Positions 1 to 4,824 of a DNA stretch of 5,026 bases are shown piece after piece. Source of the DNA: a bacterium BMS3Bbin07 (lineage in GTDB: Bacteria; Nitrospirota; Thermodesulfovibrionia; Thermodesulfovibrionales; JdFR-85). The stretch spans positions 1 to 5,026 of the forward strand of contig BDTQ01000285.1 in the NCBI GenBank assembly GCA_002898135.1. The letters are read 5' to 3'. A program made the position numbers and the translations under genes. The notes beneath the pieces are model-generated. The model had not been told where the DNA came from. It did no database searches and saw only the letters and a program-made list of their open reading frames with translations. Position 1 is the stretch's first letter; each line of letters opens with the position of its first letter.

Positions 1-732
1 TATCTTGTGAGGGTCTTTAATGACATGCTCGACAGCATCCAGAAACATGTTGAAGGGCACAAACGTTTCACCTCTGATGTCTCCCACGAGATCCGTTCAC
101 CCCTTACCGCCCTTAAAGGCAGCATAGAGGTGACCCTGAGGAGGAAACGGAATCCGGAGGAATATGAGGATATACTGAAGAAAAACCTCTTTGAAGTAAA
201 CAGACTTCATAAAATAAGCGACAACCTCCTGCTCCTTGCAAGGGCTGACCATGATATTATTGAACTCAGGAAGTCATGGGTTGACATCAACGAACTGCTT
301 GGCCTCATTGTGGAGAGACACAAAAACAAGATACTGGAAAAGTCACTGAATGTAATTGAAGAATATCAGGAGCCACTTGAATTCCTGAGCGACAGGGACC
401 TCCTTGACGAGGCTCTATCCAACCTCTTTGACAATGCGCTGAAGTATACACCTGACAACGGCTCTATCTTCCTGAAGACAGGACAGTCCTTCCAGGGTAT
501 AACCGTAACATTTCACGACACAGGCCCCGGAATACCTGAACAAGACAGGGAGAGAGTTTTTGAAAGGTTTTACCGTGTTGACAAGACAAGGTCACGTCTC
601 TCCGGTGGTTCCGGTCTCGGACTTGCCATAACAAAATGGATTATTGAAACCCACGGAGGAGATATCTCTGTAAAAAACCATAAAGAAGGAGGAGCAATAT
701 TTACAATAACACTGCCGGTTGATGATGCGTAA
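1..732 (+). CDS. Sensor histidine kinase, C-terminal part (5' end outside window)
   Basis: This is the cytoplasmic catalytic part of a two-component sensor kinase, which autophosphorylates on histidine and passes the phosphate to a response regulator. The frame is open to the window edge, so the GTG at base 7 is internal and not the start; the first residues look like the end of a HAMP linker. Counting from that GTG codon, the HisKA dimerisation helix carries the H-box SHEIRSP with phospho-acceptor His27 (bases 85-87). The HATPase_c domain follows: N-box with Asn139 and Asn143, G1 box DTGPGI at 171-176, F-box FERFYR at 185-190, and G2 box GSGLGL at 201-206. All ATP-binding motifs are intact and the protein ends normally. 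The sensor domain, transmembrane segments and the partner regulator would lie upstream. The style resembles CusS/heavy-metal or OmpR-partner kinases, but the signal cannot be told from this part. Confidence 0.95.
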   Translation, partial: YLVRVFNDMLDSIQKHVEGHKRFTSDVSHEIRSPLTALKGSIEVTLRRKRNPEEYEDILKKNLFEVNRLHKISDNLLLLARADHDIIELRKSWVDINELLGLIVERHKNKILEKSLNVIEEYQEPLEFLSDRDLLDEALSNLFDNALKYTPDNGSIFLKTGQSFQGITVTFHDTGPGIPEQDRERVFERFYRVDKTRSRLSGGSGLGLAITKWIIETHGGDISVKNHKEGGAIFTITLPVDDA

Positions 733-792
733 ATCTTCTCTCCCTGAATTCCTGCAGGCCCCATGCCATAATAATGAAACGGTGTTTTTACA

Positions 793-1239
793 ATGACAAG
801 GATTTTCATCAGGGAAATGACGGTTTCCGACATCCCTGAGGTGACAGCAATAGAGAACGAGTCCTTTTCCACCCCCTGGACAGAGGCCTCTTTCTTTTCA
901 GAGATTAATAATCCCGCCTCCATCTGCCGTGTTGCCATGGCAGGAGATTCCTTGATCGGGTATGTATGCGCCTCCTGCATCCTTGATGAAGGTCACATAT
1001 TAAATCTCGCTGTGCGGCCTGACTACAGAAGAAAGGGGATAGGAAGGATGTTGGCCCTGTCCATTCTGAAAGAACTACGCTCATGTGGTTGCAAAAAAAT
1101 TTTCCTTGAGGTCAGGGCATCCAATACAGCTGCAATTAGATTATACGAGTCTACAGGGTTCAGGATGCTGGGCCTGATGAGGGGTTACTACTTTCTTCCA
1201 AAAGAAGATGCCGTTATAATGGGGCTGCAACTCCACTGA
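793..1239 (+). CDS. rimI: Ribosomal protein S18-alanine N-acetyltransferase (RimI), GNAT fold
   Basis: The 148-residue protein has the length and motif order of RimI, a cytoplasmic enzyme that moves an acetyl group from acetyl-CoA to the N-terminal alanine of ribosomal protein S18. Visible hallmarks are ENESFSTPWTEASF (21-34), the strand HILNLAVRP followed by the acetyl-CoA pyrophosphate loop RRKGIG (79-84), and FLEVRASNTAAIRLYESTGF (104-123). By family knowledge Glu106 and Tyr118 correspond to the catalytic base and acid; both are present. The ATG at 793 is chosen because it keeps the first beta strand (FIREMTVSDI). Its Shine-Dalgarno is poor, and a better one (AGGGAA) precedes Met9, but starting there would cut the fold. 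It follows the kinase gene by 60 bp on the same strand with no visible terminator, so co-transcription is possible. In many bacteria rimI sits near tsaB/tsaD; that is not the case in the part seen here. Confidence 0.9.
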   Translation: MTRIFIREMTVSDIPEVTAIENESFSTPWTEASFFSEINNPASICRVAMAGDSLIGYVCASCILDEGHILNLAVRPDYRRKGIGRMLALSILKELRSCGCKKIFLEVRASNTAAIRLYESTGFRMLGLMRGYYFLPKEDAVIMGLQLH

Positions 1240-1250
1240 GAAAAGAACAT

Positions 1251-2030
1251 CTATGCTGCACCAAGGAAGCGGATACTCTCCTTAACGTCATCAATGGAAT
1301 GTGTCTCTACTGTAGCTATAAGATTATCAACCTCAAGAACCTCCAGATCATCAAATAATGCCTTGAAATCAAAAACTCCTTTGCCAGGGGGCATATGGGA
1401 GTCCCTGGTGCCGTCATTGTCATGAAGGTGAAGTTCCAGGAGATAAGGACTGACGATGCTCAGCCATTGTTTCAGGGAAATCGTGGAAAAAAGATTGAAG
1501 TGTCCTGCATCAAAACACAAGCCGAAATTCCTGGAGTTTACGGCCTCTGCAAGCATCCTGAGGTTTTCCGGCTCCTCCTCGAATATATTTTCAATGGAGA
1601 TGGTAAGGCCCTGCGCCTCGGCCTGCACCAAAACGGGTTCCCACGTCCTTAAACTGCTTTCCAGCCATAGATCCGTCCTGTGTTCGTATTTCCACTTCTC
1701 GTAACCCGAATGAAAGACTACATTTCTTGCCCTGAGTAATCCCGAGATATTGAGGGTCCGGGAAAATCTCTCCATGGTCACCTTGCGTATCAGTGGGTCA
1801 ACTGCACCTGGGGAAAGGTCCATAAAAGGGCCATGGACGGTCAGGGAGGGGGTATAGGTAAAGGAATTCAGCAAACCTTCTATTGAGGTTTCGCCTGCGG
1901 CCTCAAGGTCATCAGCACTAAAATAGACCTCAAGGTTCAGTCTGTGTTCATTTATAAAAGATAAATACTCCCCTATTCTGATGTACGGAATATGAAAATA
2001 AACAATGGAGTTAAGTCTTTGTAGTCTCAG
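1251..2030 (-). CDS. Sugar phosphate isomerase/epimerase-like TIM barrel (AP endonuclease family 2 fold), non-canonical start
   Basis: The protein belongs to the xylose isomerase-like/AP_endonuc_2 superfamily, whose members isomerise or epimerise sugars or cut abasic DNA using divalent metals. Numbered from the proposed start, typical metal-site motifs are VHGPF (His66), FHSG (His107), IENIFEE (Glu147), FDAGH (Asp174, His177), LHLHDNDG (His201, His203), DSHMPPGKG (His212) and VETHS (Glu242). The substrate cannot be assigned. The first ATG/GTG/TTG in frame is a TTG at 1874, but the reading frame upstream encodes an obvious strand and helix of the barrel ([19 protein letters not shown], then [11 protein letters not shown]). 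The start is therefore placed at CTG 2030, which has AAGGA 8 bases upstream; ATT at 2006 (251 residues) is the other option. It lies directly behind fmdB, overlapping it by 20 bp if CTG is used, so translational coupling is likely. Function class is firm; the start is not. Confidence 0.8.
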   Translation of the reverse strand: MRLQRLNSIVYFHIPYIRIGEYLSFINEHRLNLEVYFSADDLEAAGETSIEGLLNSFTYTPSLTVHGPFMDLSPGAVDPLIRKVTMERFSRTLNISGLLRARNVVFHSGYEKWKYEHRTDLWLESSLRTWEPVLVQAEAQGLTISIENIFEEEPENLRMLAEAVNSRNFGLCFDAGHFNLFSTISLKQWLSIVSPYLLELHLHDNDGTRDSHMPPGKGVFDFKALFDDLEVLEVDNLIATVETHSIDDVKESIRFLGAA

Positions 2031-2286
2031 TTTTTTTATCCTTTTTGCTGTCCTGTCCCTTCTTTGTTTTCCCCTTGTCTTCCTTTCCCATAGCCTTTTT
2101 TCTTTCAGCCGACGGATAGTCGGTCACATACCATCCGCTGCCCTTCAGGACAAAGGATGTGGATGATATCAATTTTTTAAGCTCCCCCCCACACTCAGGA
2201 CATGTGCTAAGGGGTGCATCACTGAACTTCTGGACCGCCTCAAGCTGCCTTTCGCATTGAAGACAGAGATATTCATAAATGGGCAT
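2011..2286 (-). CDS. fmdB: FmdB-family zinc-ribbon protein
   Basis: This 91-residue protein has the FmdB/CxxC zinc-ribbon signature: it starts MPIYEYLC, with Cys8-x-x-Cys11 and Cys29-Pro-Glu-Cys32 forming a putative four-cysteine zinc knuckle, followed by the family's [17 protein letters not shown] segment (about 42-57). The remainder (about 60-91) is a lysine/threonine-rich, probably disordered tail that could bind nucleic acid. The family is named after a putative regulator of formamidase in Methylophilus; its actual function in most bacteria is unknown. The ATG at 2286 is chosen because GGAGGTGA lies 8 bases upstream and because family members begin MPxYEY; the longer frame from TTG 2304 would begin just upstream of that Shine-Dalgarno. 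It is the first gene of a minus-strand pair with the TIM-barrel gene and has its own promoter at 2319-2348. Confidence 0.9.
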   Translation of the reverse strand: MPIYEYLCLQCERQLEAVQKFSDAPLSTCPECGGELKKLISSTSFVLKGSGWYVTDYPSAERKKAMGKEDKGKTKKGQDSKKDKKTETTKT

Positions 2287-2318
2287 AACTGTCACCTCCA
2301 GCAAGAAATATATTTTTA

Positions 2319-2348
2319 ACTATAATAAACCTGGCGACTTTCTGTCAA
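2319..2348 (-). promoter_or_regulatory. Sigma-70-type promoter of the fmdB/TIM-barrel unit
   Basis: On the minus strand a perfect -35 box TTGACA (2348-2343) is followed after 18 bp by TATAGT (2324-2319), a 5 of 6 match to the -10 consensus. Transcription would start near 2311, about 25 bases before the fmdB ATG, a short leader that holds the Shine-Dalgarno. The promoter faces away from the gpgS-like gene and its -35 lies 2 bp from the -35 of the opposite promoter. Confidence 0.7.
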
Positions 2349-2350
2349 TC

Positions 2351-2379
2351 TTGACCAATTTTGCGCCTGATAGTATACT
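2351..2379 (+). promoter_or_regulatory. Sigma-70-type promoter of the gpgS-like/rubrerythrin unit
   Basis: TTGACC (2351-2356) and TATACT (2374-2379) each match 5 of 6 consensus positions and are spaced by the ideal 17 bp. The start would be near 2386, leaving a leader of about 130 bases before the ATG at 2517. The position also argues against translation beginning at TTG 2361, which falls inside the promoter spacer. Confidence 0.7.
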
Positions 2380-2398
2380 TAAGTAATATTATACTTAA
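2374..2398 (+). repeat. Direct repeat TATACTTAA x2 with a 10-bp palindrome at the promoter
   Basis: TATACTTAA occurs at 2374-2382 and again at 2390-2398, 16 bp apart start to start. The first copy contains the -10 box and runs into the perfect palindrome TACTTAAGTA (2376-2385), which covers the end of the -10 and the likely start site. This placement fits a repressor operator, but the sequence is AT-rich and the repeat could be fortuitous. No known operator is recognised. Confidence 0.4.
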
Positions 2399-2429
2399 TA
2401 AACAAAAACTAATAAAAAAAACGGGAACC

Positions 2430-2461
2430 GGTAACATACCTTGCAGAGGCACTGGGTTACC
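2430..2461 (+). other. Putative hairpin in the 5' leader of the gpgS-like gene
   Basis: GGTAAC (2430-2435) is the exact complement of GTTACC (2456-2461). Inside the 20-base loop, CC/GG and TGC/GCA can extend the stem around an AGAG tetraloop. It ends 44 bases before the Shine-Dalgarno GGGAGG (2505-2510) and has no following T-run, so it is not an intrinsic terminator. It may stabilise or regulate the leader; no known riboswitch family is recognised. Confidence 0.35.
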
Positions 2462-2516
2462 TTTCAATCTTAAACAAAACAACTACCAACATCACAGTAG
2501 GGCAGGGAGGATTCAT

Positions 2517-3728
2517 ATGTCAGACTTTTATCAGACCGGAGTAATATCCACTTTCCATAAGCTTGGGACATTAAATCTCGAAAAAATAGAGGCTGAATTA
2601 ATATGGCATAGTCAGGACAGACCTATTGCACTTGTACTGCCGTCCCTTTTCTCAGAGATCGAAGGTGAGGCCCTTAACTCCATAATCAAGGAACTGAAGG
2701 AGGTGCGATATATAGCTGAAGTTGTTGTTACCCTCGGCCCCTGCACCAGGGAAGAGTTTCAGCATGCCAGGGATTTCTTCTCTGTTCTACCTCAGAAGAC
2801 CACCCTCATCTGGAATAACGGAGAAAAAGTATCGGATGTTTACAGAGATATTGAAGAGGCAAGACTGCCGCTGGGAGAGCCCGGTAAGGGCAAATCAGCA
2901 TGGATGGCCTATGGCTATGTGCTTGCCCGCAGGGAACCGAGAGTTATTGCCCTTCATGATTGTGATATAGTTGATTACCGTAGAGACCTGCTTGCAAGAC
3001 TCTGTTACCCTGTAGTAAATCCAAACCTGGACTATGAATTCTGCAAGGGTTATTACAGCCGTGTAACAGACAGGCTTCACGGAAGGGTTACAAGGCTATT
3101 GGTTTTTCCCCTTGTAAGGGCCCTCCAGAAGATTATCGGCTTTACCCCGTTGCTTGTATATTTTGACAGCTTCCGGTACCCCCTTGCCGGAGAATTTTCC
3201 ATGAATGTTGAGCTTGCAAGGGTCATAAGGATTCCGGCCGACTGGGGGCTTGAGGTTGGAGTCCTGGCAGAGGTACACCGGAACTCCGCAACCAGGAGAA
3301 TATGCCAGGTGGATATTGCAGAAAACTATGAACACAAGCATCAGGAGCTGTCACCTGACGATGCCTCCAAGGGGCTCATGAAGATGTGTATCGACATCAG
3401 CAAATCCCTCTTCAGAACCCTTGCCTCTGAGGGAGTTATCTTCTCCGAGGGGTTTTTTAAGGCACTTATCGCTACATATGTCCGAACTGCACAGGACATG
3501 CTGAAGAGGTTTGAGGATGATGCCGCTATAAACGGTCTTTTCTTTGACCGGCATGCTGAAAGCCTCGCTGTGGAGACATTCACAAACGGGATAAAAATGG
3601 CTGCAGAAATCATTATGAAAGACCCGCTTGGTGTGCCGTTGATTCCGAGTTGGGACAGGGTCACATCTGCTATTCCAGACATACTGAACAAGCTCAAGGA
3701 TGCCGTGGAAGAGGATAACAAGTTTTAG
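2517..3728 (+). CDS. gpgS: Glucosyl-3-phosphoglycerate synthase-like glycosyltransferase (GT81 type)
   Basis: The 403-residue protein resembles GpgS, a cytoplasmic GT-A fold enzyme that transfers glucose from an NDP-glucose to 3-phosphoglycerate, the first step to glucosylglycerate, a compatible solute and (in mycobacteria) polysaccharide primer. Seen motifs: LVLPSLFSE (39-47), GKGKSAW (123-129; a lysine here binds substrate in the family), the metal-binding DxD as HDCD (147-150), PLAGEFS (222-228), WGLEVGVLAEV (243-253) and CQVDIAENYEHKHQ (263-276), matching the mycobacterial order PLxGE / GVEIG / QV..REH. It is longer than mycobacterial GpgS (about 320 residues), with a helical C-terminal extension including FEDDAAINGLFFDRHAE. 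The ATG at 2517 is chosen because GGGAGG lies 6 bases upstream; a longer open frame from TTG 2361 starts inside the promoter. Rubrerythrin follows by 15 bp. A different sugar donor or a related glycerate glycosyltransferase role cannot be excluded. No GpgP phosphatase is adjacent. Confidence 0.8.
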   Translation: MSDFYQTGVISTFHKLGTLNLEKIEAELIWHSQDRPIALVLPSLFSEIEGEALNSIIKELKEVRYIAEVVVTLGPCTREEFQHARDFFSVLPQKTTLIWNNGEKVSDVYRDIEEARLPLGEPGKGKSAWMAYGYVLARREPRVIALHDCDIVDYRRDLLARLCYPVVNPNLDYEFCKGYYSRVTDRLHGRVTRLLVFPLVRALQKIIGFTPLLVYFDSFRYPLAGEFSMNVELARVIRIPADWGLEVGVLAEVHRNSATRRICQVDIAENYEHKHQELSPDDASKGLMKMCIDISKSLFRTLASEGVIFSEGFFKALIATYVRTAQDMLKRFEDDAAINGLFFDRHAESLAVETFTNGIKMAAEIIMKDPLGVPLIPSWDRVTSAIPDILNKLKDAVEEDNKF

Positions 3729-3743
3729 AAAAAGGAGGGGGAT

Positions 3744-4244
3744 ATGAAGGCTGTAGAGATGGCGATGAAGATGGAGGAGGATGCAATAAAATTTTATTCA
3801 GAGGCTGCAGAAAAGACGGGGCATCCCTTTGGGAAGAAGATGTTCCAGTCCTTTTCGCTGGATGAAAAGAGGCATCTTGAGATGCTTAAAGGCATTTTTG
3901 AGGGTCTCGACATTGAGATCAGGGAAGGAGAGCCCGGAGAGGCCGTAAAATCCATTTTCGAGAACCTGGAATCCGGGATGATGGAGAGAATCGAGGCCAC
4001 AACTGATGAGATGAATGCCCTGAAAATGGCCCTGAATATGGAGAAAGAGGGATATGAATACTACAAAAAGGTTGCTGCCGGGACTTCAGACGAAAAGGAA
4101 ACGGCACTCTTTCAGAGGCTTGCCGGGGAAGAGGAAAAACATTACAATATACTGCAGAATACCTATGCCTTTCTCTCAGACACCGGCAACTGGTTCATGT
4201 GGGATGAACATGCCATTGTCGACGGCGGCACTCCGTGGGCGTAA
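3744..4244 (+). CDS. Rubrerythrin-like ferritin-family di-iron protein
   Basis: The 166-residue protein is a four-helix ferritin-like protein with two repeated iron-ligand half-sites: a first helix EEDAIKFY (11-18) with DEKRH (40-44), and a third helix NMEKEGYEYY (98-107) with GEEEKHY (128-134). By family knowledge these E and ExxH residues (about Glu12, Glu41, His44, Glu102, Glu130, His133) bind a di-iron centre used for peroxide reduction or iron handling in the cytoplasm of anaerobes. There is no rubredoxin CxxC domain, so it is an erythrin-type protein that needs an external electron donor. The C-terminal tail NWFMWDEHAIVDGGTPWA is aromatic and acidic. AAAGGAGGGG (3730-3739) is a very strong Shine-Dalgarno. 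Only 15 bp separate it from the gpgS-like stop, so the two are most likely one transcript. No clear intrinsic terminator follows. Confidence 0.9.
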   Translation: MKAVEMAMKMEEDAIKFYSEAAEKTGHPFGKKMFQSFSLDEKRHLEMLKGIFEGLDIEIREGEPGEAVKSIFENLESGMMERIEATTDEMNALKMALNMEKEGYEYYKKVAAGTSDEKETALFQRLAGEEEKHYNILQNTYAFLSDTGNWFMWDEHAIVDGGTPWA

Positions 4245-4356
4245 TCCTCAGATAACGCCCATAGAGGTTTGCACTTCTTTATCTCGATTCTACAGCGGTA
4301 TCCCTATTATCACAAAATAAACACCCGGATGCAGCTATAAGTAAACGCAAGTTAAG

Positions 4357-4388
4357 AAGGTATGATATTTACCTTAAAATCGTACCTT
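4357..4388. repeat. Inverted repeat with a nested alternative arm
   Basis: AAGGTATGAT (4357-4366) pairs with ATCGTACCTT (4379-4388) over 10 positions, one of them G-U in RNA, around a 12-base loop. The same left arm AAGGTA can instead pair with TACCTT at 4370-4375. The element ends 9 bp before the -35 box at 4398, so it could be an operator for a dimeric regulator or a transcript-end hairpin. It lacks the T-run of an intrinsic terminator in either direction. Confidence 0.4.
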
Positions 4389-4397
4389 GAAATCTGC

Positions 4398-4426
4398 TTG
4401 ACAATGACAATTTTTTCTGCTAACCT
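4398..4426 (+). promoter_or_regulatory. Candidate sigma-70 promoter for the lipoprotein gene
   Basis: A perfect TTGACA (4398-4403) is followed after 17 bp by TAACCT (4421-4426), which keeps the key T-A-...-T positions but matches only 3 of 6. The direct repeat TGACAA-TGACAA (4399-4410) overlaps the -35. Use of this promoter would give a leader of about 390 bases before the lipoprotein ATG. A weak -10 with a perfect -35 would fit an activator-dependent promoter, but that is inference. Confidence 0.45.
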
Positions 4427-4462
4427 GTAAGTAGATTAGAGAAGTATATGCGATTCTGTTAG

Positions 4463-4492
4463 TGGTCACAATTGTTTACATCTACATATGAT
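4463..4492 (+). promoter_or_regulatory. Second candidate promoter upstream of the lipoprotein gene
   Basis: TGGTCA (4463-4468, 4 of 6) and TATGAT (4487-4492, 5 of 6) are spaced by 18 bp. The perfect 8-bp palindrome ACAATTGT (4468-4475) lies in the spacer just behind the -35. Transcription would start near 4499, leaving about 325 bases of leader that still contain the 4561-4762 pairing segments and the mini-ORF. Confidence 0.35.
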
Positions 4493-4560
4493 AAGCAGGC
4501 TTATGGTTCAAGTAGCCCTGAGAACAGATATGTTGAAGATGGCCGAACTTAGGAGGATTT

Positions 4561-4762
4561 TAAGGGGAGGATGAACTGGTTTGGTCTGAGCAGGGCAGAA
4601 ACTCGATTTAGTAATTTGATATGTGAAAGAGATTGCTTAACAGTTTTCGTACACATCAACCATCGATAAAAGTCATCCGGAGTTGTTCCTCTGCTAAAAG
4701 CTTCAGGCCTTCCCTTATTCCTTAGCCCTGTAATTCCGTGATCATCCGAAAATATAAGGGGG
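4561..4762 (+). other. Putative folded leader RNA with two alternative pairings
   Basis: The pyrimidine tract CCTTCCCTTA (4708-4717) can pair with TAAGGGGAGG upstream (4561-4570; 10 pairs, one G-U). Shifted slightly, 4710-4718 can pair with the mini-ORF Shine-Dalgarno ATAAGGGGG (4754-4762; 7 Watson-Crick plus 2 G-U). Nested inside the first pairing are AGCAGGG/CTCTGCT (4589-4595 with 4689-4695) and ATGTG/CACAT (4621-4625 with 4652-4656, extended by TTG/CAA). The two outer pairings exclude each other, as in a leader switch. Helices of this length arise by chance in a region this long, so this is a hypothesis. Confidence 0.25.
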
Positions 4763-4770
4763 TGATAATC

Positions 4771-4791
4771 ATGGGCTATTCAGCTTTTTAA
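4771..4791 (+). CDS. Possible 6-codon leader peptide (MGYSAF)
   Basis: An ATG at 4771 is preceded by AAGGGGGTGAT (4757-4767), almost fully complementary to the 16S rRNA 3' end at suitable spacing, and the frame stops at TAA after six codons (MGYSAF). It lies 33 bases ahead of the lipoprotein ATG. Such a strong ribosome site on so short a frame suggests a translated leader that could couple to or regulate the next gene. It is not rich in any one amino acid, so classic amino-acid attenuation is not suggested. It could also be a chance ATG behind a purine tract. Confidence 0.3.
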   Translation: MGYSAF

Positions 4792-4824
4792 TCAAACCAC
4801 ACATTAAAAGAGGAGGAGGATATC

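Larger units (their letters stand above)
4245..4824. other. 580-bp region without a recognisable conventional gene
   Basis: No frame on either strand gives a protein I recognise. The segment looks more AT-rich than its neighbours. It contains an inverted repeat at 4357-4388, candidate promoters at 4398-4426 and 4463-4492, an ACAATTGT palindrome at 4468-4475, a possible folded leader at 4561-4762 and a 6-codon mini-ORF at 4771-4791. It most likely holds the end of the gpgS/rubrerythrin transcript and a long 5' leader for the lipoprotein gene. No tRNA, terminator with a T-run or known riboswitch motif was seen. Confidence 0.7.

Noticed and set aside
570..980. 136-residue minus-strand frame across the kinase end and rimI
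   Set aside because: It is the complement of two well-supported genes and shows no domain or ribosome site.
1251..1874. TIM-barrel gene starting at TTG 1874 (207 residues)
   Set aside because: It would drop the first beta strand and helix, which are clearly encoded upstream, and its only purine stretch (AGAAGG) sits 1 base from the TTG, too close for a Shine-Dalgarno.
2287..2304. fmdB start at TTG 2304
   Set aside because: This lies upstream of the perfect Shine-Dalgarno that serves ATG 2286, and family members begin MPxYEY.
2361..2516. 52-residue N-terminal extension of the gpgS-like protein from TTG 2361
   Set aside because: The TTG lies between the -35 and -10 boxes, the extension has no family resemblance, and GGGAGG supports ATG 2517.
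3341..3721. 126-residue minus-strand frame inside the gpgS-like gene
   Set aside because: A serine-rich shadow of a gene with clear family motifs on the other strand.
4246..4270. Terminator after rubrerythrin (CCTC/GAGG followed by TTT)
   Set aside because: Only four pairs, a 14-base loop and three T residues; too weak to call.
4054..4320. 88-residue plus-strand frame overlapping the rubrerythrin end
   Set aside because: Different frame of a well-supported gene; the part beyond 4244 has no recognisable content.
4502..4530. tRNA-like GGTTCAA or TPP-type CTGAGA signal
   Set aside because: No matching acceptor, anticodon arm or second conserved riboswitch block nearby.
4530..4574. 14-codon frame MLKMAELRRILRGG
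   Set aside because: No good ribosome site at suitable distance; likely chance in a purine-rich stretch.
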